57,130 nucleotides of DNA. Source: Ruminococcus sp. Phil11. GTDB lineage: Bacteria; Bacillota; Clostridia; Oscillospirales; Ruminococcaceae. This document shows positions 50,129-57,130 of the stretch, one piece after another. The notes beneath the pieces were generated by a model that was not told the DNA's origin, searched no databases, and saw only the letters and a list, made by a program, of their open reading frames with translations. The first letter of the stretch is position 1. Each line of letters opens with the position of its first letter. The translations under genes and the position numbers were made by a program. The stretch spans positions 1-57,130 of the forward strand of contig MSGZ01000010.1 of the NCBI GenBank assembly GCA_001940925.1, read 5' to 3'.

Positions 50129-52147
50129 TCAGATATCCTCCGGAATCAGTCGGATGATCTCCCGGAACGGCATACAGACTGCGTCGCACTCCTTCGCACG
50201 GTGATGCGTCAGGATCAGCTCCGCTGCGTGCTGCATCGCGGGAAAGCCCGATCTTGTCAGCTGGTTGGCGTAGATCACAATATTGATGCCGCGCGCCTGA
50301 AATTCCTCCTCCGTGACCGCGTTGAACGCCGTCGGGACGACGACAAGCGGCGTCACGGGATCCCTGGCGCGGAACTGCTCCGTAAACGCAAAGATCTCGG
50401 CGGGATCCTCTCTGCGGGAGTGGATCATGACCGCATCCGCACCCGCCTCCGTATAGGCAAAGGCACGGTTCAGCGCGTCGACCAGACCGCGTTCGAGGAT
50501 CAGGCTCTCGATGCGCGCGCAGATCATGAAATCCGCGGTTTTCTGCGCCTTTTTGCCTGCACGGATCTTCGCACAGAATGCAGGAATCGGTGCCTGCGTC
50601 TGCTGCACCTCCGTTCCGAACAGCGAGTTCTTTTTCAGGCCGGTCTTGTCCTCAATGATGACCATGGAAACACCCATGCGTTCCAGCGTCCGCACCGTAT
50701 AGACAAAATGCTCCGTCAGGCCGCCGGTGTCGCCGTCAAAGATGACAGGCTTGGTCGTAACCTCCATGATATCGTCAAGCGTGCGGTAGCGCGAGGCCAT
50801 ATCGACCAGCTCGATATCCGGCTTGCCGCGCGCCGTCGAATCGCAGAGCGAGGAGATCCACATCGCGTCAAACTGCCGCGCACCGCCGTCCTGATACACA
50901 ACGGTCTTTTCTGCGATCAATCCGGTCAGGCCGCTGTGCGCTTCGATCGCGGAGACCGTGCCCTTCATCGCGAGCAGCCGCTTCAGTCTGCCGCGGCGGA
51001 AATCCGGCATAGAGAGCTCTGCACGGGCACGGCGTTCCAGCTCCCGGTACTTCTGATCGCCGGCATACGGAAATTCAACCAGCCGTCCGCCGTAGGATGC
51101 CAGCACAGCAGTCACCTCTTCGCGGATAACCTTCTGGAAACCGTGCTGCCAGTCGTCGCCGTGGACGACAAAGTCCGGGCGGTAGGCCTCCAGATTTGCG
51201 CGGTAGCTCAGCGTCTTCTGCTCCACGACCCGCCAGACGCCTGCAATATTCTCGAACATCGCTTTCCGCTCCGCAAAGGGCAGCAGCGGGAACCGCTTAT
51301 AGCCCGCGACCGCTTCATCGGACAGGACGCCGATCATCAGCCGGCCGAGCCGCCGCGCCTTTTTGATAATGGCGATGTGGCCGCTGTGGATCATGTCCGT
51401 CGAGAAGCACATATAAACCGTGCGGCGTTCGACCGCCTGCAGCTTTGCCGATACCACGGCGAGATCGGACGGGTTGTCGATCTCCGCGCAGAGGCGGTCG
51501 CCGATATCCAGCGCGGCGATCTGCTTCTCCGGCAGCTCATTCAGCGCGTTCTCCGCATAGCATCGGCGGTTTGCCGGGTCGCCCGATTCGCAGTACGCGA
51601 TGATCGCGTCGAGCCAGCGGTCCCAGTCGTCCTTCCGCAGCTTATAGAGCGGCTGCGCGGCAACGGCATCGGTGAAGAACTCGATACCGACCTTCTGCAC
51701 CATGCCGCCGGCCGTCACCGCCTTGAAATCCTTTTCCGGCAGCGGCACCGCCGAGCTGACCGCCATGCAGCTTGTCTCACAGGCAAGCAGGTCGTCCAGC
51801 ACGGTATTCTCGAACACGAGATCGCCGTGCATCAGAAGGATATCCTGCCCGCGGAGTGCCTCCCGCGCACAGTAGATCGAATAAATATAGTTGGTCTGCG
51901 CGTAATCCGGATTTTTAACGAAGATGATCCGGAGCGGCAGATCAAGGCGGCTGCATTCGCTGACCAGTACGCTGTCAAACGCGCCGGTCGTTATGACCGC
52001 CTCCGTGATGCCCGCCTCACAGAGCATCCGGAGCTGGCGGCTCAGGATCGTTTCGTTCGGTGAGACCGGTGTCATGCACTTGGGGTGCTCCTTTGTCAGA
52101 TCGCCCATTCTGCTGCCGAGCCCGGAGTTCAAGATCAATGCCCGCAT
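50129..52147 (-). CDS. aepX: Nucleotidyltransferase / cytidylyltransferase / PEP mutase fusion
   Basis: This 672-residue protein joins three enzymes. Residues 1-235 are a LicC/PntC-like nucleotidyltransferase (MRALILNSGLGSRMGDLTKE; LLMHGDLVFENTVL). Residues 240-375 are a GCT-like cytidylyltransferase with the HxGH motif in FSTDMIHSGHIAIIKKARRL and FVVHGDDW. Residues 387-672 are PEP mutase, which makes phosphonopyruvate: MWISSLCDSTARGKPDIELV, IFDGDTGG, and the signature EDKTGLKKNSLFG (EDKxxxxxNS). Fused nucleotidyltransferases suggest the phosphonate is activated as a nucleotide for attachment to a lipid or glycan. It starts an operon with the next two genes, with a 1-bp gap. Confidence 0.92.
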   Translation of the reverse strand: MRALILNSGLGSRMGDLTKEHPKCMTPVSPNETILSRQLRMLCEAGITEAVITTGAFDSVLVSECSRLDLPLRIIFVKNPDYAQTNYIYSIYCAREALRGQDILLMHGDLVFENTVLDDLLACETSCMAVSSAVPLPEKDFKAVTAGGMVQKVGIEFFTDAVAAQPLYKLRKDDWDRWLDAIIAYCESGDPANRRCYAENALNELPEKQIAALDIGDRLCAEIDNPSDLAVVSAKLQAVERRTVYMCFSTDMIHSGHIAIIKKARRLGRLMIGVLSDEAVAGYKRFPLLPFAERKAMFENIAGVWRVVEQKTLSYRANLEAYRPDFVVHGDDWQHGFQKVIREEVTAVLASYGGRLVEFPYAGDQKYRELERRARAELSMPDFRRGRLKRLLAMKGTVSAIEAHSGLTGLIAEKTVVYQDGGARQFDAMWISSLCDSTARGKPDIELVDMASRYRTLDDIMEVTTKPVIFDGDTGGLTEHFVYTVRTLERMGVSMVIIEDKTGLKKNSLFGTEVQQTQAPIPAFCAKIRAGKKAQKTADFMICARIESLILERGLVDALNRAFAYTEAGADAVMIHSRREDPAEIFAFTEQFRARDPVTPLVVVPTAFNAVTEEEFQARGINIVIYANQLTRSGFPAMQHAAELILTHHRAKECDAVCMPFREIIRLIPEDI

Positions 52148-52215
52148 GATGTCCTCCCTGCCGGGATAAAATGAAGGCGCACGGATCGTTCAGTGCGCGT
52201 TCTCCCGATATGGTA

Positions 52216-52249
52216 AGCAGTCCCCTGCCGGTTCCGGCAGACAACTGCT
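52216..52249 (-). promoter_or_regulatory. Leader hairpin of the phosphonate operon
   Basis: CTGCCGG/CCGGCAG (52225-52240) is nested in AGCAGT/ACTGCT (52216-52221, 52244-52249). The fold occupies the start of the 5' leader. Confidence 0.55.
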
Positions 52250-52258
52250 GTCAATCCT

Positions 52259-52287
52259 ATTATAATGGATTCCGTTTTGTTTGTCAA
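52259..52287 (-). promoter_or_regulatory. Sigma-70 promoter of the phosphonate operon
   Basis: On the minus strand TTGACA (52287-52282) and TATAAT (52264-52259) are consensus and 17 bp apart. Confidence 0.88.
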
Positions 52288-52289
52288 GC

Positions 52290-52696
52290 CGCAGCGGGAC
52301 TGCCGCCGCGGGGCTGTTCCGGTATCTGAATTCCGTCTTAAAAGTATTACAGACTGTAATTGATAGTTGATCTATTATTGTGAGTATTATATTGTCCTAT
52401 CGAAAAGCCGTTTTTGTCATCTCAGAACGCCTCCGGACAAAAATTTATATTTTAATGATATGAAGAACGTACAGGATTTCGGCAAACAATCATACAATAC
52501 CAATTTTGCATTTTGTCCTGAAAGCCGCGTTTCGAAATGTTCTTGTTTTCTTTGTATTTACGATAATTTCAAATGATTCATTGTGCAGTTGTCCGGAAGA
52601 TTCTTGCTGGCCTTATCTTGCATTTAATTTTCTCCATTAACTTTAGCTTTGTGCAATTTGCAGCAAAATCATGCAAAAAATAGGGCATAAAATGAC
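52290..52696. other. AT-rich intergenic stretch without a recognised gene
   Basis: This part of the 761-bp gap is clearly more AT-rich than its surroundings. It holds a small inverted repeat ATTACAG/CTGTAAT near 52345 and no reading frame with an RBS and recognisable product. Confidence 0.5.
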
Positions 52697-52725
52697 TTGA
52701 CAATTTTGCTAAAATGTGGTATAAA
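52697..52725 (+). promoter_or_regulatory. Sigma-70 promoter of the deaminase-fold/dCache pair
   Basis: TTGACA (52697-52702) and TATAAA (52720-52725) are 17 bp apart, giving a leader of about 175 nt before GTG 52909. Confidence 0.8.
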
Positions 52726-52908
52726 AATAATGTAAGATATTGCATCACAGACCGTCGGCAATGCCCGCGGAACGCGATGCATCCGCCGATCGGCCGTGCA
52801 TGATGTTCCGTTGAGAAATACAACTTTTATACAATTTGTAATCCAAACAAGAACTTGTACGGTCGGCCGAACCGTGATTCATCTACTATATGAAAGGAGG
52901 AATGCTTC

Positions 52909-53541
52909 GTGATAGATTTCAACCAGATCTACAAAATGGCGACCGATCTGATCAGTTATCTCGCATCTTCCCGCGGCTATATCGAGCCGAACACGACAGT
53001 CTGCGTCATTCTTGCAAAATCCGGCAGAGTCTTCAACGGTGTGAGCCACAATGAGGTGCACGCCGAGGTCGAGGCAGTTCGCAACATGCAGAGCTTCAAC
53101 GAAAGTGCCGTTGAATCGCTCATTCTGGTGGATGCAGGCACGCGGCTCGCAATGCTGCCATGTCCGAACTGCATACGGTTCATCACCTCGCTGAATCCGG
53201 CAAACGCCGCGGCAATGGTGAATATGCCGGACCGCCCGGTCCCGTTCCGGGAGATCCTCCCGCCCAGCCAGCCGCTCCCGCAGGGAATGCCGGTTTCGGT
53301 CAATCCGGTCAGCGGCTATATGCCGGTGCAGCAGCAGGTCGCCGTTTCTGCGACAAGATCGTCCATGGTCATGACCGGACGCTCCAAGGCTGCGCTCCTG
53401 AACGGCAAGGTCAACGGACTGCTCGCAGCAGCACAGAATGAAGATCAGTCGGATGAGGATCTCGAGCTGCTGGATGAGCTCAAAGAAAACGCACAGAAGA
53501 AAAAGGGTCTGCTCGGCGGACTTTTCGGCAAAAAGAAGTAA
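52909..53541 (+). CDS. Cytidine-deaminase-fold protein with disordered lysine-rich tail
   Basis: The start is GTG 52909, with AAAGGAGG 8 nt upstream. Residues 1-95 look like a cytidine deaminase fold: RGYIEPNTTVCVILAKSGRV, FNGVSHNEVHAEVEAVRNMQ with the HAE zinc/catalytic motif, and MLPCPNCIRF with PCxxC. The zinc triad is therefore intact. Residues 105-160 are a Pro/Gln-rich low-complexity linker (PPSQPLPQGMPVSV; YMPVQQQVAVSA), and the end is KKKGLLGGLFGKKK, a possible membrane-touching peptide. It is 33 bp before a dCache/GGDEF protein and shares its promoter. The substrate and role are unknown. Confidence 0.7.
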   Translation: MIDFNQIYKMATDLISYLASSRGYIEPNTTVCVILAKSGRVFNGVSHNEVHAEVEAVRNMQSFNESAVESLILVDAGTRLAMLPCPNCIRFITSLNPANAAAMVNMPDRPVPFREILPPSQPLPQGMPVSVNPVSGYMPVQQQVAVSATRSSMVMTGRSKAALLNGKVNGLLAAAQNEDQSDEDLELLDELKENAQKKKGLLGGLFGKKK

Positions 53542-53574
53542 GGCAATAGATTGTTAGGAAAGGATGGATGAACA

Positions 53575-55149
53575 GTGGCACAGTTACCGAAGAAAAAGAA
53601 GGGTCTTTCGTTCAATTTCTTAAACCGATTCATGGTGATCCAGTTCATACTGATGCTGATTCTCTCCCTGTTTATTACGTACAAGGTCAATACCCATACG
53701 AAGGAGAACGCAACCGCACAGCTCAGCGCGATCGCAAATGAGCGTGCCCTTATCGTTGACGAGTTCGTTGACAACGCAGAAAGCAAGCTGCGGATATTCT
53801 CGACGGAACCGGAAATCATCAATATGATGCAGAATATGTCCGACAGAGATGCCGTCATCGCGGCGCAGAAATGTACCGAGCGTCTCGCGCCGGAGATCAC
53901 CGGTCTTGAAGGCCTGTACACGATGAACTGGAATTCCAAGGTCCTGACACACAGCCTGATCAGCGGCGTCGGCGATGTGACGCATGAGCAGGATGCACTC
54001 GCGGAGCTTCAGGCAGGCGTCATGGAACAGCACAACAAGGAACTCAACAAAGAGGGCAGCGGCGTCTACAACGAAGGCATCAGCGTATCGCCGGTCACCG
54101 GCCATAAGGTCATGTACCTGTACCGCGGCATGTTCAGCGACAACGGCAAGCCGCTCGGCATCGTCGGTCTGGCACTGAATGCGGACGTCATCATGAACAA
54201 GCTGTCCGCGATCAAGGCACCGGGTCTTGAAAACTCCACTTACACCATGATGGATGTCGTCAAGGCGGCTTACATCTTCGACCAGGATGACCCGAACAAC
54301 GCCGGCAAGCCGGTCGTGCTGCCGGACCTCGTCAGAACCTGTGACGAATACCGCAACGGCATCAACACCGATATCTCCACCACCTACGAATATGCACTCC
54401 CGCACATGGGCTCCTTCGTCGGCGCATCCGTCTGGCTGCCTGACCGCAACTGGATCCTCATGATGAATGACCGCAGCTCCGAGGTTTACAAGCTCGTGTA
54501 CGCGATGAGATGGTTCCTCGGTATTTTCTCCGCACTGATCCTCGCGCTCATGATCGTGTTCACCTTCCTCAACAAGAAGCAGGAGCAGGTCAATATGAAG
54601 CTCGTCCAGTCTGTTGAGAGAATGAATCAGGCAAAGCACTCGCTGAACGCGGCAATGTTCAACGACGTTCTGACCGAGGTCGGCAACCGCGTCAAGCTGA
54701 CGATCGCGCTCTCCGACGTCACCGACGGACAGACCAATCCGTACTACTTCGCAATGTTCAATATCATGGACTTCAGCAGCATCAACACTGCATTCGGAAG
54801 CGATACCGGTGACGAAGTGCTCGTCCGCACCGCAAAGGCGATCCAGGACGCATTCCCGAACGGCAGCGTCTACCGCACCGGTTCCGATGAGTTTGTCGTC
54901 ATGATCCGCTCCGAGAACGGCAGCCCGCGCAGCGATACCATGGTATCCGATGTCGATAACGTGCTGCGGACGCTCACCGCACCGCAGAACATCGAGGGCG
55001 TCGGCACGCTGTATCCGAAGTACAAGGTCTCCGTCATCAAGAAGAACACCGGCATTGATCCTTCCGTCATCACGATCCTGAAGGAAATGACCAATGCAAG
55101 AGGCGAGGCTATGATCGGCATGATCGACTTCTCCGACCTCACCGAGTAA
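53575..55149 (+). CDS. dCache sensor with degenerate GGDEF domain
   Basis: The start is GTG 53575 behind AGGAAAGGATGG. The 524-residue protein has a lysine-rich start (MAQLPKKKKGLSFNF), helix 1 (FMVIQFILMLILSLFITYKV), a 270-residue extracytoplasmic double-Cache domain (SGVYNEGISVSPVTGHKVMY; LPHMGSFVGASVWLPDRNWI), helix 2 (FLGIFSALILALMIVFTFL) and a GGDEF domain (FNDVLTEVGNRVKLTIAL). The GGDEF core reads GSDEF and the first metal site reads NIMDFSSIN instead of D-x-D-x-F-K-x-IN. It is therefore unlikely to make c-di-GMP and may bind a nucleotide or partner instead. Confidence 0.8.
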   Translation: MAQLPKKKKGLSFNFLNRFMVIQFILMLILSLFITYKVNTHTKENATAQLSAIANERALIVDEFVDNAESKLRIFSTEPEIINMMQNMSDRDAVIAAQKCTERLAPEITGLEGLYTMNWNSKVLTHSLISGVGDVTHEQDALAELQAGVMEQHNKELNKEGSGVYNEGISVSPVTGHKVMYLYRGMFSDNGKPLGIVGLALNADVIMNKLSAIKAPGLENSTYTMMDVVKAAYIFDQDDPNNAGKPVVLPDLVRTCDEYRNGINTDISTTYEYALPHMGSFVGASVWLPDRNWILMMNDRSSEVYKLVYAMRWFLGIFSALILALMIVFTFLNKKQEQVNMKLVQSVERMNQAKHSLNAAMFNDVLTEVGNRVKLTIALSDVTDGQTNPYYFAMFNIMDFSSINTAFGSDTGDEVLVRTAKAIQDAFPNGSVYRTGSDEFVVMIRSENGSPRSDTMVSDVDNVLRTLTAPQNIEGVGTLYPKYKVSVIKKNTGIDPSVITILKEMTNARGEAMIGMIDFSDLTE

Positions 55150-55196
55150 TTCCCTTCAATCAACTCACAACCTCTGAAAAATATCCCACTGCAAGG

Positions 55197-55228
55197 CGCG
55201 CGGCGTATGAAAGTACGCTGCGCGTTTT
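55197..55228 (+). terminator. Terminator after the dCache gene
   Basis: CGCGCGGCGTA (55197-55207) and TACGCTGCGCG (55214-55224) pair with one wobble; TTTT follows. Confidence 0.75.
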
Positions 55229-55253
55229 GCATTCCGGCGTGCAGATGCATCCC

Positions 55254-55282
55254 TTGCAAAATTTTCCGCATTATGGTATACT
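55254..55282 (+). promoter_or_regulatory. Sigma-70 promoter of the thpR cluster
   Basis: TTGCAA (55254-55259) and TATACT (55277-55282) are 17 bp apart, 51 bp before ATG 55333. Confidence 0.7.
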
Positions 55283-55332
55283 GGGATCATCCGGACGACA
55301 GTGCCGGACTGCATGATGCGGAAAGGAGAATT

Positions 55333-55857
55333 ATGCGGTTATTTATCGCGGTCATATTGGAACCGGATCTGAAGCAGGCGCTGCTTGATTCGCAGACCGC
55401 ACTGAAAAAGCACGGCTTCAGCGGGTACTATACCAGAGAGCAGAACCTGCACCTGACAATGGGCTTCATCGGCGAATATCCCGATCCGGACGCCGTTCTG
55501 GAAGCCATGGAAGCGATCCCGTTCCAGCCGTTCCCGCTGACGCTCAGCGGCGGCATCGGCAATTTCGGGAATCTGCTCTGGGCGGGAACGGAGCCCTGCC
55601 CGGAAGCGGAAAAATATGTGAAGCGGCTCCGTCACGCACTCGCGGCGCGCGGCATCCCCTTTGACAAAAAGAAGTTTCATCCGCATATCACGCTGCTGCG
55701 GAACGCCGAAAGCCGGCAGCCGTTCGCGGATATCGCGATCGCAAAGGAGACCATGACCGTCCGGCGCATTTCGCTGATGCGCTCGGATTTCGGCAGGCAC
55801 GGCGCACAGTATACGGAGCTGGATGCCGTCGGATATGAAGAAGGGAGATCATCATGA
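55333..55857 (+). CDS. thpR: RNA 2',3'-cyclic phosphodiesterase
   Basis: ThpR/LigT opens 2',3'-cyclic phosphates on RNA ends. ATG 55333 has GAAAGGAG upstream; a frame open to 55207 overlaps the promoter. The 174-residue protein begins MRLFIAVILEPDLKQALLDS and carries the two catalytic HxT motifs, LHLTMGFIGEYPD near residue 43 and HPHITLLRN near residue 117, with the usual GGIGNFGN-type strand between. Length is normal for the 2H phosphoesterase family. It overlaps the next gene as ATGA. Confidence 0.94.
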   Translation: MRLFIAVILEPDLKQALLDSQTALKKHGFSGYYTREQNLHLTMGFIGEYPDPDAVLEAMEAIPFQPFPLTLSGGIGNFGNLLWAGTEPCPEAEKYVKRLRHALAARGIPFDKKKFHPHITLLRNAESRQPFADIAIAKETMTVRRISLMRSDFGRHGAQYTELDAVGYEEGRSS

Positions 55858-56246
55858 AACGGGAATACGGGATCGCACGCTGCGGACTGGCCTGCTGCCT
55901 CTGCAGCGGGAATACACACTGCACCGGCTGCAATTCCGGCGACTGCCCGGATAAGGACTGGTGCGAAAACAGACGATGTTCCGCCCAAAAAGGCTTCGCG
56001 CACTGCTATGAATGCGAGGCGGACTGTCAGAAGGGAATGCTCGCGAAGATCAAGCCGCTCGGCTTTACGCTGTTCGCAAAGCGGTACGGTGCGGAAGCAT
56101 TGCTGGACTGCCTCGAACGGAACGAGAAAGCGGGGATCGTCTATCACCGCACGGGCATCACGGGTGACTACGACGGTTTTGACGATGCTGAGGCACTGAT
56201 CGGCTTTATCCGGACGGGAAAGCGGGAAGGCGGCGGAGCGGAATGA
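55854..56246 (+). CDS. Cysteine-rich DUF3795-like protein
   Basis: The 130-residue protein has eleven or more cysteines in its first 65 residues: RCGLACCLCSGNTHCTGCNS, GDCPDKDWCENRRCSAQKGF and HCYECEADCQKGML. This fits the DUF3795 family, presumed metal-binding. The C-terminal half (LGFTLFAKRYGAEALLDCLE) is helical and lacks cysteines. It overlaps thpR and the next gene by 4 nt each, so the three are made together. Function is unknown. Confidence 0.75.
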   Translation: MKREYGIARCGLACCLCSGNTHCTGCNSGDCPDKDWCENRRCSAQKGFAHCYECEADCQKGMLAKIKPLGFTLFAKRYGAEALLDCLERNEKAGIVYHRTGITGDYDGFDDAEALIGFIRTGKREGGGAE

Positions 56247-56467
56247 AGTTGTTTCATAAGAAAAAGGAGCCGCTGCCGATCCCGGAGCCGTTCACGGCGG
56301 CGGATATCAAGGTCGAGGCAAGCACCTGCACCGGCGAGCGCACGATCGGATTCTATGACCGGAAAACGCACCGTCTGCGGTATGCGGAGCCGGTGCATTC
56401 AGAGCTGGATATCCGGGATTTTTACGAAAAATACGGTGCCGTGCCGGATGACGCAGCAGGAAGATAA
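56243..56467 (+). CDS. Small protein of unknown function
   Basis: The 74-residue reading frame (MKLFHKKKEPLPIPEPFTAA; TIGFYDRKTHRLRYAEPVHS; ELDIRDFYEKYGAVPDD) overlaps the preceding stop as ATGA. The composition is plausible for a folded protein and the overlap supports translation. I do not recognise it. It is the last gene of the thpR cluster. Confidence 0.6.
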   Translation: MKLFHKKKEPLPIPEPFTAADIKVEASTCTGERTIGFYDRKTHRLRYAEPVHSELDIRDFYEKYGAVPDDAAGR

Positions 56468-56606
56468 CAGCTGTGCCGATGCTGCAAAGCGGGCTGTTCC
56501 CGGACAGATGCCCCCGCAGGAGATGATTTTCGGCCGTTCCGGCATGACTTTGCCGTAAAAATTCAAACTTCTTTTTGTTTACATGCAAAAAGAATGCCTT
56601 GCCCCC

Positions 56607-56635
56607 TTGACAAATCGTCTCTCATGTAATATAAT
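56607..56635 (+). promoter_or_regulatory. Sigma-70 promoter of the HU gene
   Basis: TTGACA (56607-56612) and TATAAT (56630-56635) are consensus and 17 bp apart. A perfect inverted repeat TTCTTTTTG/CAAAAAGAA (56569-56594) lies just upstream. Confidence 0.88.
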
Positions 56636-56692
56636 ATAATAAGTTCCATGGGAACCCAATCACCCTGAAAAATGAAAACGGAGGAATTTATA

Positions 56693-57004
56693 ATGAATAA
56701 GGCTGAACTGATTGAAGCGATCGCAAACGAGACCGGCATTGCCAAGAAGGATGTCGATGCAACCCTCAAGTCTTTCATCACTGTCGTGTCTGATACGCTG
56801 CAGAAGAAGGACAAGGTGCAGCTGATCGGCTTCGGTACCTTCGAGACTGCTGAGAGAGCTGCCAGAACCGGCCGCAATCCTGCAAACGGCGAGCCGCTCA
56901 AGATCGCTGCTTCTACGCTGGTCAAGTTCAAGGCAGGTGCTGCACTCAAGGAGAAGGTCAACACCAAGCCCGCAAAGGCAGCCAAGAAGTCCAAGAAGAA
57001 GTAA
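56693..57004 (+). CDS. hup: DNA-binding protein HU
   Basis: HU bends and compacts chromosomal DNA as a dimer. ATG 56693 has GGAGG 8 nt upstream; an earlier ATG at 56672 lacks an RBS. The 103-residue protein begins MNKAELIEAIANETGIAKKD and has VQLIGFGTFETAERAARTGR with NPANGEPLKI, the DNA-binding arm region. It ends in a lysine/alanine-rich tail (KPAKAAKKSKKK) of about 13 residues beyond the normal 90, a feature seen in some Firmicutes and Actinobacteria HUs that adds DNA affinity. Confidence 0.97.
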   Translation: MNKAELIEAIANETGIAKKDVDATLKSFITVVSDTLQKKDKVQLIGFGTFETAERAARTGRNPANGEPLKIAASTLVKFKAGAALKEKVNTKPAKAAKKSKKK

Positions 57005-57020
57005 TCCCGCCAATCAAAAA

Positions 57021-57056
57021 CCGGCTGACCGTTCCACAACGGCCGGCCGGTTTTTT
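57021..57056 (+). terminator. Rho-independent terminator of the HU gene
   Basis: CCGGCTGACCGTT (57021-57033) pairs with AACGGCCGGCCGG (57038-57050) with two mismatches; TTTTTT follows. Confidence 0.85.
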
Positions 57057-57072
57057 CATGTATCGCCAAAAT

Positions 57073-57110
57073 AAGCCTGCGGAACTGACATATCCGGTTC
57101 CGCAGGCTTT
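57073..57110. terminator. Second hairpin, terminator of a gene beyond the window
   Basis: AAGCCTGCGGAAC (57073-57085) and GTTCCGCAGGCTT (57097-57109) are exact complements. The minus-strand side ends in TTATTTTGG, so it probably ends a convergent gene past the right edge. Confidence 0.65.
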
Positions 57111-57130
57111 GATATGTTATACTGACAGAG

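Noticed and set aside
50081..52063. Plus-strand frame of 660 codons opposite the PEP mutase fusion
   Set aside because: Antisense shadow with low-complexity Arg/His/Asp composition.
53575..55149. Active diguanylate cyclase
   Set aside because: The metal-binding and GGDEF residues are changed (NIMDF, GSDEF), so catalysis is not supported.
1..57130. CRISPR arrays, tRNA and rRNA genes
   Set aside because: No regularly spaced direct repeats with unique spacers, and no cloverleaf with a TTCRANY T-loop was found on either strand by reading.

Overview
The window reads as chromosome of a Gram-positive Clostridia bacterium, most likely a Ruminococcus-like member of the Oscillospiraceae. Reasons: GC-rich codon use, a secreted protein with a dockerin-type calcium repeat, a murein cluster with mraZ, DivIVA and a DNPR-type MurE, PolC-type replicase, HisZ with short HisG, and Clostridia-style order pyrH-frr-uppS-cdsA-dxr-rseP-ispG. 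The genus is an inference.

Layout. (1) 1-3500: debris of a mobile element. An in-frame ParA-ParB hybrid runs off the left edge, followed by ssb, a dockerin-bearing secreted protein, a zinc-ribbon/ribbon-helix-helix protein, and a MobC start joined out of frame to a relaxase tail beside a hairpin cluster that may be an old oriT. (2) 3.5-8.6 kb: an acetyltransferase, then small minus-strand genes (DIP1984, DUF4317, DUF1858, zinc ribbon), a sigma-70 factor and an orphan fumarase-type beta subunit. (3) 8.65-25.0 kb: the division and cell-wall cluster, all minus strand, transcribed mraZ-rsmH-ftsL-ftsI-murE-mraY-ftsW-nudix-murG-murA-ftsQ, then ftsZ and divIVA from their own promoters. murC, murD, murF and ftsA are absent. 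(4) 25.0-26.2 kb: a divergent intergenic region with dispersed repeats.

(5) 26.2-34.5 kb: pyrH, frr, uppS, cdsA, dxr, a CPBP protease, rseP, two related membrane proteins of unknown function, and ispG, so translation recycling, isoprenoid and phospholipid synthesis and membrane proteolysis sit in one tightly overlapping run. (6) 34.5-41.7 kb: a hairpin array, then plsX, rnc, a flavin-binding protein and polC. (7) 42.0-46.7 kb: hisZGDC behind a long repeat-rich leader with a duplicated hisZ start. (8) 46.7-52.2 kb: a membrane-anchored alpha/beta hydrolase and, convergent to it, a compact phosphonate operon made of a three-domain nucleotidyltransferase/cytidylyltransferase/PEP-mutase fusion, an iron-type alcohol dehydrogenase and phosphonopyruvate decarboxylase; the logic is PEP to phosphonopyruvate to phosphonoacetaldehyde to 2-hydroxyethylphosphonate plus nucleotide activation. 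(9) 52.7-57.1 kb: a deaminase-fold protein with a dCache/degenerate GGDEF membrane protein, an RNA cyclic phosphodiesterase cluster, and HU.

The best candidates for undescribed biology are the deaminase-fold/dCache-GGDEF pair, the compact phosphonate operon with its triple fusion, the ftsL-ftsI leader with mutually exclusive hairpins, the paired membrane proteins beside rseP, and the dispersed repeat family. Promoters named below are -35/-10 pairs with 17-bp spacers read by eye. No tRNA, rRNA, CRISPR array or intact transposase was seen.
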